Shown here piece by piece: positions 52,613-64,000 of a stretch of DNA of 64,000 bases. Each line of letters starts with the position of its first letter. Position 1 is the stretch's first letter. The DNA is from Uranotaenia lowii (lineage: Eukaryota; Arthropoda; Insecta; Diptera; Culicidae), in contig NC_073693.1 of assembly GCF_029784155.1 (NCBI RefSeq), positions 288,148,875-288,212,874 on the forward strand, written 5' to 3'. The notes below the pieces were generated by a model. That model searched no databases. It saw only the letters and a program-made list of their open reading frames with translations, and was not told the DNA's origin. A program made the position numbers and the translations under genes.

Positions 52613-55600
52613 CATTCATGATTTTGTATTTTTTTTTTTTTTTGTCAATTTTGTAAATTGTTCGAGTTTTCGTCAGTTCAGCCTATTTTGACAATTTTCG
52701 CGGTTTTGTTTCAAATTTTCTCAATTCTGTCAATTTCAACAAAAATTCTCGCAATTCACAAAAGTAGAAATAAAAATATAAAATTGACAAAATCAATTGT
52801 CAATTCGCCTGATTATTCGACCCTTCATTACCACATCGTATTTTACTGTAACAGTTGTTATTTTACCCAATTATGTTTTTAATTTACTCGTTTTCTTCAC
52901 TTCAGAGGTCAATCCAGGTGGACGTTAAATTATTTGATTCAAACGGTTGGACATCTTTTTTTTCTAATAGTATTCTCATTTTTATTTTTAAGTTACTCAT
53001 ATGCTGTAGCTCCAAAAAAAGTTCATTGAAATTATACTTATTTAAAAAAAAAATCATAGATACGGGATCATACATATTATTCCAGGATCCAGTAATTAAA
53101 GAAACACTAATAAGTTGCAAATGAATTTATTTATATGAATAGTTTAATAATTTTCCAACACTTTCGTACTGTATACAATTTTGAATTTTTATTTTTTCAA
53201 ATAGTTTTGGATTTTTTGCGTTAGAAATTTTTCAATCATAATTTTATGACATCAGAATGGGGGTAGGCTTAATAGCGGCACGTTATCCAAACATACGGGA
53301 AAATTGTGCCTAAATTAACACACTGTAAAAAGGCTATAATCCACTGTCACGTGTGTAAAATTGGATTTTTTTCATTGGTTTGTGTCAAACAAATTATGAG
53401 TAGGTTATTTCGTTCTTATCGGTGAACTTATTCATTCTTCGATTATATTGTTTCCAACATCAATTCAAACTCTCCGGTATCTTCAAAAATACATTTCTGC
53501 TGAAACAAACATGCTTGAATGAGCTTCAAATCTCTGGCCATTTGAATGAACTATCAAATTTTTTTTTATTTCTTTGGTTCGAGAGCTTGAACAATCCTCC
53601 AACTACCATACTTAGTAGGACACAAATCACTTCGGCTTATAATCGTTGAAAGAAAATTTACGTTTTCACACCGAAGTGACTAATGACTAGAAGAATTTAA
53701 AGCTTTTGTAGGCAGAGTAAGGAGTTTTAATGCAAAAGGCTATATTTAAGATAAATTTTTGACATATTGAACAAGCTATATCTCATTAAAAGTCATGAAG
53801 AAATGAATATTAGGAAAAAAAAAAACGCTTTTATTGACAAAAACAAAAAAAATGATTTAGTCGTCACTTCGTCATAACATGACAGTATATTATTGCTGAA
53901 AACGGTAGAAACATCATTTTCGTAAAAAGACCTCCCATATCACAACACTCTCGATCTTAAGGTTTCAACTTTTGATTCAACTTGATTCATGTATGGAAAA
54001 CTAACGTAGAAAAAATCTGCATCAAAAGTGAAGAAACCTCATCCTCATAAATCATCGCCTCTAATGAACGAACCGGCAGAAAACTGGACGACAATCTTTA
54101 TTAATATATTGTTCCTTTCCTTTTGCAACCTCACTGTGGTTGGAACAACGGAAACCGTAACCAAATTGAAATGAAACAAATGTCATAATATTAATCATTC
54201 TTATCCGATGCCAAGCTAAAGTCAAAGCATGAAGATATGAGAGAAAGCAGCAGAAAGAGAGATCATTGTCAACCGAGACTGCAAAAATCCGACCATCCAC
54301 CCACCACCGACTTTGAGCAGCAACAAAACATTTCGCCCGGGAATAATCCTCTGAAAAATATTGTGTCATTTGGGTTTAGATGTAAACTCTGATTAGGTAC
54401 CTGCTTACTGCGCTGTTGTCGAGGCTACTTTTCTACGCCCGCCGCGTGGTTTCGATATTTATGTCCTCCGGTTCGGGGACAAATCGCGGGCAGACTTTGC
54501 CGATTTGGTGGGAAATCAGCCAACAAGGTGACACCGAACGGAGGCTTGAACCGGGTTCAACTTTGACTTGGAGATGCCACGCCCGTCGCGGAGAAAATGA
54601 GCCTGGAGCTGTGAATCTGGCACATTTTCCCTCAGGCCGCACGCTTGCTCGGTTTTATTATTCAACAGGCCCGATTTTTATACCGGGGCAGGTCCGGATC
54701 GTGCTTCTTACAATTATAGAAAGAATAAGAATATAAAAAAACTTTTTGCGAGATTTATTTACGATGAATTTTAATTCTAAAAAAATAATCTTTAACGCAC
54801 AAGAACAATTTTCCAAGCTGGGGCATAGACTTCTACTTTGAAAGTTGAAAAAATAATACATTAATATTTTCTAGCGTTGGCTTTCTTCATGAGTTTTGAG
54901 TTGATTTTAAATGGAAGCAAAAACTTCTGAGAGAAACTGATCACTTTGGTAGCACACAAACAACCTCGGAGAGAGATCTCGAGAAAGCCGTTCAAAAATT
55001 CAAAGTAATTAGAAAGAAAAGTCGGTAACAAAAGTGGCTCCTGAGAGTCAGATTAATAATACAATTAAGAATACGAATATTTCTATTATTAGTATTATCT
55101 GAGTATATTAGAGTTCAGATTTAAAATGATTTGCCTCAAACAATTTTGCAAAAATGTTCAAGGTGTTTAGATTTAATTAAACCTGTGAAGTACCTACAGG
55201 TAAGAAATGATAAAAAAGTGGCTCCAGAGAGTAAGAGCTTTTTAGGATTGTATTCCGTCCATTCGAAAACTTTGGCCAAGATTGGTTTTCCCCAGCATGC
55301 CAAATACCCGAAATCAAACCCCAGAATGAACCAATTCCCAGAAATAAATCCACCACCAGAATGCGCCATTTTCTAGATTTTTTCCAGAATAGATCAATTC
55401 CCAGATGTTTTTTTCCCATAAGTAAACATTTAGGAAGCCTTGGCAGACTTAGACCAGTGTATTAGGGCCACCACTTTCTACGACGGGTCAGTGGTTCGAA
55501 TTTTAATTTCAAATCTGATTTCTGTATTTTGAACCTAAAGTCGAAATCTGGTTCCGGAGAATCGAAATTTATATTGTATCAGAACCCTCAAACAGAAATC

Positions 55601-57152
55601 TCTTATTTCAACTTTGAATTTATGGTTTCAATATGATTTTTTCAACGATTTATTCGTAATTAAACCTGTGAATCGTAAATTTCTGAATTTTTAACTCTAT
55701 TTTAAAACAAAGAGTAAAAATTTCAAATCCAAATCCAATGGTTTGTAATTTTAAATGTTTTCCATTCGAATATGGAAAATGAATCTTTTTTCAGTTGAAA
55801 ATACATCACCAAGATTCGTATCAGGATTATGTCCCAATAGTTATCCAAACGCAAAAAAAAACCAGTTCAACAAATTGTATACAAAATCGATAATTGATAA
55901 CAGAATTAAATAATTTTTTTAAAGATCCAATTTAAAACCACAACATTTGAAATAATTCCAACATGAACTAACTTGATATTTTTCCTAAGATTTTGGGCCA
56001 GAGAAATTCTGGCTATTTTATCTTGATTGGACCATATTTTTAAAATTTTGCTCAAAATACGGCTAAGATCATGACAAATTTTTGAAATATTACATAAAAA
56101 TTAAGAAGAAAAATATTTTATCGTAACGCATCAGCTAGTTTTTATCATATTTAGGGCTTCCAAAAATGGTTCATGTTGGTTTTGTCAAAGTTTGCTCGAA
56201 AAACTGAAAATACTCAATTCTTATGAATCATTAATATTTTTGCTGGGTTTTGCAAATGAAGTGGAAAACTCTGGGAAAAATCCGGGTAATCTAATCAGCA
56301 TAGTCTAATTTTAATCAAATTCAATATCCGAGAATAAATTACTATCAACAAGCGAGAAAATAAAAAAACGGTAATAGAATTGTGCACTTGGCATAGGATT
56401 TCGAAGTTATAGACTTATTTCTGAAGAGAGATTTTTGCTCTAGGATAATATTTGATAATGAATTTGAAATTATGAAGTTAGCGAAGAAAATTTTTGTTAG
56501 AATTTTTGGATACTCATGAGGAGGGAGAGAGGGGTTTAATCTCCAAAAAAAAGTAACTATTGACAAATGTCAATGAAGTTCTTAAATAACTTCAATAACT
56601 TCAAAGAGGGGAATTTGGTTAAAATTCCGAACGCTCCGCTGTTGTTAGCAGTTAGCCAATTCTCTTTGATTAAGCAAAAATCAACTCCGAGTTATTTTTT
56701 TTAAAATTTTTACTTGATTTAAAACTTTACAAAAAGGTTAGAGGTTTAAACGTTGCTGGTTCGAGGATCTTTGTCTGTTGTAAAAAAACAAATGTGGCTC
56801 TACAGAGTAAGGTTCAGTGTACTCCTTGCAACTGTGTGTTAGTTGCAAAAAAATAAAATGTGTTGGTATTTGAAAAAATAGTACATTAAATGTCTATAGG
56901 TCAACATAATTTATTGGCAGTGAAATTCCTAGACTTAAAAATTTAAAATATTATATCATGTAAAATTTGTTTATATTGTGAGAAATACTAATACATATTC
57001 AGGAAAGGTGTTCAAACAGAAAAAAATTGTTGAAAAATAACTCTTACTCCAGAGAGGATTGAATAGTCGCTGAATTCATTCTTGTCTGATATCTTACAAA
57101 AAAAGGCAAATACTAACCTTCTATCTGTTTTTAAGTTTTTGAAAACTTGAAA
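52613..57152. other. AT-rich intergenic DNA with one GC-richer island
   Basis: The island at about 54390-54700 (CGCCCGCCGCGTGG, CCGGTTCGGGGAC, GATACCGGGGCAGGTCC) has open stretches of 106 codons (plus) and 69 (minus) and no recognised protein. Dispersed motif copies lie at 55034, 55218 and 56794. A degraded CCGGG-type MITE scrap may lie near 55990-56300. No gene is supported. Confidence 0.4.
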
Positions 57153-57185
57153 TTAGAGATGTACCAAATATTTGGTCGGCCGAAT
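57153..57185 (+). mobile_element. hAT-like left end interrupted by another repeat
   Basis: TTAGAGATGTACCAAATATT, then TGGTCGGCCGAATATT, is a familiar hAT terminus style (TAGAGATGCACCGAATATTC). The match breaks off where TTAGCTTAGCTTAGC begins. A similar AAATATTTGGTCGGCCGAAT, continuing CCGAATATTCGGCTCACCGA, is at about 59705-59780. Confidence 0.45.
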
Positions 57186-57610
57186 ATTAGCTTAGCTTAG
57201 CTTGTTTGACTACTCACATCCACCTTAAATCATTGAATCCGAAATGTTTCATACATCTTTTGAGGAATGGATTTCACACATTTGAACATTTTTTTCCTAA
57301 ATTCAATGTTAATGAATACAACTACTACATTTCGAGTTCCATGATCGCTGGCGTGGCTCAGTAGAACTAGTTCCACATCGCCAATGGTTGCTACTCCGTG
57401 ATTGACCGAGGCCATCAATTTTGTTCAAAGGTCAAAAGAATAGTGTCCGGGATTGACATCACATTCTCTTTGCCCAAAACTGATGCTCTCTCTTTGAACA
57501 TCAATAACGGCGCCGGCCACGTCCTAGTAGTCAAAAGATAGTTTGGAAAAGAGAGAAAGGGATAAAAGAACAATATTGTGCTTTAGGACCGAGGTCACCT
57601 CTGCATCCTA
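57186..57610 (+). repeat. Interspersed repeat GCTTAGCTTAGCTT...CTCTGCATCC (best copy)
   Basis: Its parts recur at 17279-17345 (minus), 18062-18150 and 19685-19870. It contains GCTGGCGTGGCTCAGTAGAA, which resembles a polymerase III A box, and 40 bp later GGTTGCTACTCCG, a poor B box, so a tRNA-related SINE is possible. Conserved blocks are CCGAGGCCATCAA, CGGCCACGTCCTAGTAGTCA and CACAATATTGTGCTTTA. No coding capacity. Confidence 0.6.
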
Positions 57611-60600
57611 GCAAAAAATTTGTTGTTGGAAGTTTGGGTGAAAGGATACGATCAGGAGACACTTTTGACTAGTGCGATCAGCTAAAATATTCTTTCATTT
57701 AAAAAAAAATTCTCAAATTTACAGGTGATTCAATGTACTCTGCTTTTAAATTTTAAAAAATTTCCCTAAACCAGATATATCCTCATGATGTATCTTTTAT
57801 TTTAATTTCAACTTTAACACTTAATCTCATCAAATCATCAAATTTAATTTTTTGGTTAGACTTCAAAATGTTCTAGATTTTTTCATTGAATGTTTTGGTC
57901 AGTCTATCAAATGTTTCAACTTAGTGATTTAATTATTAACAGATTTACACAAGAATCATGCAAACTTTAAAAAAAACTCTAAAGTATCTTTCCACCTACT
58001 GTTCTATTGCTGCACTATTTGTTTAGATTTATATTGAACTAGACTAAACTTTAATATTTCAGAATTATTTCTCTCAAAATGAATGTATTTTGTTGAATGT
58101 TTCATTTATATTTTTCTGGACAGACCTATGTTAAAGTTGTTAATTTGCCTATTCAGAATAAAAAAGTATCAAGTTCCTGTTGATGTTTTTAACAGCTCAA
58201 AAGAGATAATTGCATATAAGTGTCTCTGTCTGCTTACGTCCTTTTGTCTTTTTTTAACATGCTTTGAATGAACTTTAGAAATGAAGTGTGAACATGAGCA
58301 TTTATGAACAGTTCTGAATTTCTGAACTGAATTTTGCGTGATTTTTTTTTAAATCTATTCCTTTTTAAATTAAAAATTTTAATAGACCCTCAATGATACA
58401 CTCATCAACCTAACTTCAAAATAGTGGCAGTGTCTTTTATTTATTAAAGCCATGCTTACAAGTTTTTTGAGACTTTAGACCTAAGAGATCTACTTAAAAT
58501 ATTGACTTACTTAAGATTATTCCCCCAACACTCATTTTAGTTGCCAAATCCTAATCATTGGTTCATAAATCCTTGAAGATGCTGGCATCATAAGATACCA
58601 TAAGACACTAATTTTGCACTAATTTAAACTAATTGAAGCCAACCATTAAATACTATAATTTCTACTTTTTTTAATTTTTCTCCTACTATTCTTTTCCACA
58701 CTTACACTCGATCAAACTCTTCATCGGAATAAAATTTCGATTTATTGTAAGCTTTTTTTTAATCACATATACACTAGTGCCATCTGGTTTTCAAAATCAT
58801 GTGAGTGAAAGCTCTCTTAAATCGATCAACATTTAGTATTAGCCTATCAGTGTTCCCAATGCTTAAGAAAAAAGTTCTCATTATCAGAATTACTTGAAGA
58901 AATTAAATAGTCAAGATTTGTGGCACATGATAGACCAAATGGTCAGAAACACAATTATCTCAAAATGGTAAAACAAATTAAAAAAATGAATCTTTTTTTT
59001 AGTTTGAATAAGTTTCGAAAAACTATATTTTAATGCAAGGGGTTCTTCGGACAGCTACAGTACAACGTTTATAGTTCGGGAAATGTACACGCGATTGTAT
59101 TTGTTATACGGTGAATACAAATTATTAAATTTTTCGAGCAAAACTCAAACAAAAAGACCCATACACTATAATTTGACAGATTTTACATGAGTTTAGTCTA
59201 GCTCTCCGGAAGCTTCCTAGTTTGAAAACTACTAAATATGGAAGTTATTGAATAAGAAAAGAAAACAGTTACAAATTAAACTAAAAGATAGAGAAAGTGT
59301 TAAGAAAAGTACTTATCTTTTCATCCTGTGATACAGATACAGTTTTTGGCCATCGAAGTTGAACAATATTGATGTTCGAAAAACGCTATAGTAAAAGCTT
59401 TCACAATTCGATATACAGTAGTACCATCTGGTGCTGAATTTTATAAATTTTCGAGCTCTTCTCTTAATCGATTTTTCTTTTGATCGATTTTTCACTTGCT
59501 ACTACTTGCTCGCAGCAATTCTTTTCATTTTTACACTTTTTAAATTCACTTGTCACAAGAACATTGATTTCACTTCAGCCGCGGAAACTATACGCATCGA
59601 ACCGTTTAGAAACACACATTTAAACATTATCACAACACTCAGAATTTTGCAAAATTTAGGCCGCTTATAAAACAGTGGCTTCAGCGAGTCAGTGTTCCCA
59701 AACCGATCCCAAATATTTGGTCGGCCGAATATTGCCCAAAAACCGTTAGGCCGAATATTCGGCTCACCGAATAATCGAGCTAAGTATTCGGTTGTTTTGT
59801 ATAAAATATAATGATTTGCCAAGATCCGCACCTGTGGAAAAAAAGCAAAAAATTTCAAAACGAAAACTTTGGTTTTCGCTGTTTTTTAAAGCCTAAAAAG
59901 AGTAATCTTGTATGCACTCTTCGCAACCTACGATCTATATTAATCGATTATAATTCAAGATCAATCTCATGATGGTTTAACTTCGATATTGTCAGATTTT
60001 ACCAGCAGAAATTGCATAATAAACGCTTAAAAGGAGCTAAAAAATGATCAAATTTTGTTAATATCGAAACACCTGCATCCATTAAATTGTCCTCAGTTTC
60101 TTTTAAGGGAGAAGTATTGGACCGATAAGTAGCATCAATTGAAGGAGAAGGATGCAGCCTCCTAAAATACAGATTAGTCGAAGTATAAGTTGCTTTATAT
60201 ATAAGTTTGGAGATCAATTTCAAAATTTCTCTGGTATCCAAAATTCAACTGCATGACAAAAGATTGCTCCCCGGTGGCTCCAGAGAGCAAACAAAAATTC
60301 GACTAATGGTGGTATTCTAATGAATTCAAAATCCTCAACTACCATGCATTACAAATGCTAGACGTATTCAAATAAAAAGTTTTCGAACATTTATTTTAAT
60401 AGGGATTTTACTTTTTATCATATAAATCAGTCAATTAGTTTATTGATTCGTTTAGCGTTGAATTTGAATTATTGACTGATCAATAAATTTTCTTCTTGAA
60501 AGTTTTTACCTCATAAAAAATTCAATTCATTGCAATAGCAGTAAATATTTCTTTCCAAGCAAGTTCTTCTAGAAATATGTAATGCATAATTTCCCTCTGA

Positions 60601-60612
60601 TTGAATAAGAGA
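57611..60612. other. AT-rich intergenic DNA
   Basis: No gene supported. CAGTGTTCCCAA occurs at about 58849 and 59690, and AGTRCCATCTGG at about 58776 and 59411, indicating eroded repeats. Dispersed motif copies are at 59675 and 60274. The hAT-like scrap noted at 57153 recurs at about 59705. Confidence 0.45.
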
Positions 60613-61112
60613 NNNNNNNNNNNNNNNNNNNNNNNNNNNNNNNNNNNNNNNNNNNNNNNNNNNNNNNNNNNNNNNNNNNNNNNNNNNNNNNNNNNNNNNN
60701 NNNNNNNNNNNNNNNNNNNNNNNNNNNNNNNNNNNNNNNNNNNNNNNNNNNNNNNNNNNNNNNNNNNNNNNNNNNNNNNNNNNNNNNNNNNNNNNNNNNN
60801 NNNNNNNNNNNNNNNNNNNNNNNNNNNNNNNNNNNNNNNNNNNNNNNNNNNNNNNNNNNNNNNNNNNNNNNNNNNNNNNNNNNNNNNNNNNNNNNNNNNN
60901 NNNNNNNNNNNNNNNNNNNNNNNNNNNNNNNNNNNNNNNNNNNNNNNNNNNNNNNNNNNNNNNNNNNNNNNNNNNNNNNNNNNNNNNNNNNNNNNNNNNN
61001 NNNNNNNNNNNNNNNNNNNNNNNNNNNNNNNNNNNNNNNNNNNNNNNNNNNNNNNNNNNNNNNNNNNNNNNNNNNNNNNNNNNNNNNNNNNNNNNNNNNN
61101 NNNNNNNNNNNN
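60613..61112. other. Assembly gap (500 N)
   Basis: Exactly 500 N. The first known base to its right is three bases before the TA that flanks the next MITE. Confidence 0.99.
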
Positions 61113-61117
61113 TAGTA

Positions 61118-61971
61118 GGGGAAAAGTTCATATAACGCCCCATGTGGCTAATACGCGCCACTCTTGTTTTGAAGAATCTGAAACATTTTAAGCTTGCAAT
61201 ATATTACCAATTTGTTTTAAATGCTGTGATTGGTCATGGCAAGTATGAATTTTTCCTTAAAATGCCCCTGTGTCGTGATAATTTTACAATTTAGGTTTTT
61301 CTTCATTTCGATCTAAATTTTAAAAGACTTTCAATAAGGTGTCACCAAGCAGAGAAAAACTAATAAGACAATATTTTCTTACACATCGATAGAGGAGAAT
61401 CTAAATTATGGTTTTATGCTAAAAAATCATGCTGAACTCGCTAAGGTATGCTTTTCATGGGTAAGTTCTATCATGCGCCCATGCGCTCTTTATAACGCGC
61501 CAATCGTAGTAGGCTGAAAATAGCATTAATTTTTCAAAAAGGCCAATTTTCATTGAAAATGAACAAAAAGTCTAATACCATATTTTGAGCGTTAATTCAG
61601 CCCAAAAAATCTATTTGCCATTTTTTGTTAAATTTCTTTTAGTCCATTTTGATTTTCTTTTCAGTCAAAGTGTTTGTAAGTATTGGTGTGTTTTCGGTCT
61701 TCGGCTGCTCTCGGGTGTGTTCGGCTGCTAGGCGCGTATTGAATACACAGCGGCGCGTATTCGCAACACAGTTTTGTTCTGTGGCTTTGAAAATGGTTTT
61801 AAAAAATCATGTTTTTGAAGAAACTATAGCAATTTAAGGAATGAAAAATCATAGGAATTTGTAGAAAACACTTTTCTTCAACGATTGCACCCATTTTTAA
61901 CACAATTTGTACGTGGAATACATACAAAATCAGCGATTCGCTTAGGTGGCGCATAATAGGGCATGTTCCCC
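61118..61971. mobile_element. TA-flanked MITE with GGGGAA termini
   Basis: The left end reads GGGGAAAAGTTCATATAACG and the right end, reverse-complemented, GGGGAACATGCCCTATTATG. TA flanks both (61116-61117 and 61972-61973). The motif GCGCC/GGCGC recurs near both ends and inside (ACGCGCCA at about 61153 and 61496, TGGCGCAT at about 61947). No transposase. The inverted repeat is looser than in the element at 47244, but the design is the same. Confidence 0.65.
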
Positions 61972-61973
61972 TA

Positions 61974-62713
61974 CCTGCATCAGAAAACGAAAAAAAAAGA
62001 GGAAAGAGAGAGAGGGAAATCGGAAACTTCTCATCGGGGTATCGAGTTTTCTCCCGCCTCGCGCTGCTATCGTGCAATTCACCGACTGCTTTGATCCAGC
62101 AAAATTGCAACTGGATTGAATGGTGCCTCTAGCCTGATGGACGTGTTCAAACATGTCCCGATGACATATTTAGTTCCGGCCCAAAAATGATTTCGATGTT
62201 GGCTTGTAGTTTTTTTTTCTTCTCCCACAGCTTTTCTTTCAAACTTTTCGGATCCAATTAATCAATTAATATTCACGCCCCCACACAGTTCTTCAATGAT
62301 TCATTTTTGACTCCAACACCTCACACTATTCAAAAGGCTGAACAAATTCGACGGACACATATTTGACTGTATAATATTTTCTTAATTCAACTCTTCGATA
62401 CACACAATTTTTCTCATCACTTTCATTTTTTCACCCATTTCACACTTTTTCACTCCTACGGCGGAAGATGGCGTCATCTGGGACTCTTCTTTGTTACTTT
62501 CCTCAATATGTTTCTTCATGCAAGAAAAATCGTAATTTTTGCTGATGTTGCACACTATTACTGACTCGGTAACTAACATTCAAATAATTGACAAAACTAA
62601 TCCAGTTTGTCCACCCCAAAATCCAATTTTTTCCGACATTTCGACACAACATTCCAGACACAACAAGCAACCGAAATCAGCGAACCGAACTACCCGAGAG
62701 CTCGCGCGCGAAT
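61974..62713 (-). other. Possible promoter/first exon, minus strand
   Basis: CCATTCGCGCGCGAGCTCTC at the high-coordinate end (minus) is an unusually CG-rich patch. Downstream come an ATG with 19 codons (MSEKIGFWGGQTGLVLSII, start near 62638), then a 65-codon open stretch at 62382-62579 containing AAGATGGCG on the plus strand. The order CG-rich patch, short upstream frame, longer frame resembles a 5' untranslated first exon. No domain or donor is fixed, so this is only a candidate. Confidence 0.25.
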
Positions 62714-62795
62714 GGTGTTCATTGATTTTTTTTTTTTTTTTTTTTTTTTCCGGGAATTTAACACCACGGTCATTCTTCCCAAAGGTGTTCATTGA
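62714..62795 (-). mobile_element. Tiny 5'-truncated retroposon with target duplication
   Basis: GGTGTTCATTGA occurs at 62714-62725 and again at 62784-62795. Between them, on the minus strand, lie about 34 bp (TTTGGGAAGAATGACCGTGG, then TGTTAAATTCCCGG) followed by 24 A. This is the signature of LINE-mediated insertion of a severely truncated poly(A) RNA. The source is unknown. Confidence 0.8.
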
Positions 62796-63600
62796 AATAA
62801 GTTGTTGTGTTAAAATAAAGAAAAAAAAACGACTTGAATTACTATATTCTTTAATATTACTGAAGCGCATGGTTTGATGAGCATTTGCTGAAGATACCGC
62901 TGCAAAAATGACTTTTTGTTCCCATATGTTTTTTCGATGCCTTTTGGGTCACTAAGCAATAGTTTAAATTTTGAGGTGATTTGATTGATTTTTGAGTTAG
63001 CGCAACGCGTTTCAATTTTGTTTAGAATTTTGTATAGAAGAAGAAATTTTTGCACAATCAATCATCCTGAAGTTGCAAATAAGCTTGAAATGAAGTTGGT
63101 CTTTATTTTAGGTTTGGCAATTCTTAATCCTCATTATTTGCAAACTTGACAAAAATTTCATGAATAAACTTATTACTATCTCAAAAAAAAAAAATATAAA
63201 TCCATTGAAAAGTATTTAAAAAAGTCGGACTTTACTAGATAGTTCATTTAGTACTTCCATGAAATGTGTTTGCAAAGGATATAAAGTTGGTACAAAGTTG
63301 TAAATATGTTTGATTTAGTACCAGGCCAAGTTTTTTTCAAAATCGATAAACGTGATCAAAAATGGGTCGGGTAGAAAATTATGTTTATTATTGCCCAACA
63401 GACGAGTTCATTCTTTTTTGGACGGATGTCTGTATGGAAAAAAATGAAATAAAAGTTTTTATGGTTTTTGCTTCCACTAAACCAAAATTATCCTAAAGAA
63501 TCTTGTAAATTGATAGGAAGTTTCGAGCTTTGTGTAGAAAAAGAAATTGTTCCAAAAGAGCTGATATTTAAAACGCAAGAGCGAATATAATACTAAAGAA
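62796..63600. other. AT-rich intergenic DNA
   Basis: No features recognised. Confidence 0.5.
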
Positions 63601-64000
63601 ATATCTGTATGATTGTTTGTTTGTCCTCTATAGGCTCAGTCCTCTTAAGAGCTAGAGAACTGAAATTTGGCATGGATGCTTATCAGAACCAGAAACGATG
63701 AAGAATGTTTTCAGATTTTTGGATGATCCCTAATGAAGGGGGTCGTCCATGCAAGAATAATATTGTTTTCGCGATATTGACGTTACTTTTCTTCGGGTTT
63801 TTTTAAAAACTTGCACATGTGTGTTTTGAAAGACGAGTAATCGATTTCAGGTATCAAATTATGTGCAAGAAGTCAGCCAAACGGGTCGTCCATATTAACC
63901 GGTCGCTGTTTTTGCGATATTAACGTTATTATACATCGGATTCAGATGATAATTGGTACACGAGAGTTTTGAGGGACGAGCAATCGATTTAAGGTTTTTT
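63600..64000. repeat. Second locus of the GTCGTCCATATTAAC repeat, running off the window
   Basis: A leader-like segment (TTGTCCTCTATAGGCTCAGT, then AGCTAGAGAACTGAAATTTGG) is followed by units starting GGTCGTCCAT at 63741 and about 63883, with TTTTTGCGATATTAACGTTA, CATCGGATT and ACACGAGAGTTTTGAGGGAC. The order is the same as in 15632-16240. The element continues beyond the last base. Confidence 0.65.

Noticed and set aside
51688..52619. Four overlapping open frames of about 275-295 codons
   Set aside because: They are translations of the 9-bp TGACAAAAA repeat, which is open in several frames; all are simple three-residue repeats.

Overview
The window reads as non-coding, transposon-dominated DNA from an insect, most likely a culicid mosquito. 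It is AT-rich, has no bacterial-style gene packing, and carries three runs of exactly 500 N (fixed-size scaffold gaps). It holds eukaryotic mobile elements: Jockey, Ty1/copia, Penelope-like and CR1/Jockey-like remnants, hAT, Tc1/mariner-type MITEs, a tRNA-derived SINE and a DD37E (ITmD37E-type) transposase relic. ITmD37E was first described from mosquitoes, which is the main basis for the host guess; the species cannot be named. No complete host protein-coding gene is supported. The best host-exon candidate is a His-rich open stretch at 41444-41701, with weaker exon- or promoter-like islands at 36874-37043, 50690-50899 and 62380-62720.

Layout. 1-5.7 kb: a TA-flanked MITE (345-1292) and two hAT elements with perfect 8-bp target duplications (2599-3317 and 3493-5699, the second containing the first gap). 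5.7-15.6 kb: AT-rich DNA with a Tc1/mariner-type element (9657-10626), a hAT-like terminus near 14 kb and islands of more mixed composition. 15.6-25.1 kb: a 115-140 bp tandem repeat, interspersed-repeat fragments, a palindromic MITE (22070-22364) and SINE-like promoter boxes. 25.1-27.9 kb: an element with CACGGAGAAAAA termini and subterminal repeats, carrying a 1.1-kb foldback element inside it. 28.3-35.5 kb: an array of about 81 bp per unit, split by a 4.5-kb Jockey retrotransposon with a 14-15 bp target duplication.

36-43 kb: mixed islands, the DD37E relic (38271-39520), a GGTTGTCAGA-type MITE, the candidate exon and a Penelope RT scrap. 43.2-47.1 kb: a decayed minus-strand copia element with a recognisable 3' LTR, two later insertions in its RNase H region and a perfect 297-bp tandem duplication upstream. 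47.2-48.2 kb: a MITE ending in GGGGAAAGTCGGGTAAGACG. 49-52.6 kb: a SINE, another GGTTGCCAGA MITE, a CR1/Jockey-like RT remnant and about 90 copies of TGACAAAAA. 52.6-64 kb: mostly AT-rich DNA with repeat fragments, the third gap, another GGGGAA MITE, a tiny retroposon with a 12-bp target duplication, and a second copy of the 15.6-kb tandem-repeat family running off the end.

The elements do not cooperate as a pathway. The organising theme is nested transposition: Jockey into satellite, foldback into a larger element, two insertions into copia, and an interspersed repeat into a hAT-like end. A 16-bp motif, GTGGCTCCAGAGAGTA, recurs at least nine times on both strands without any extended similarity that I can see, and is the least explained signal here.
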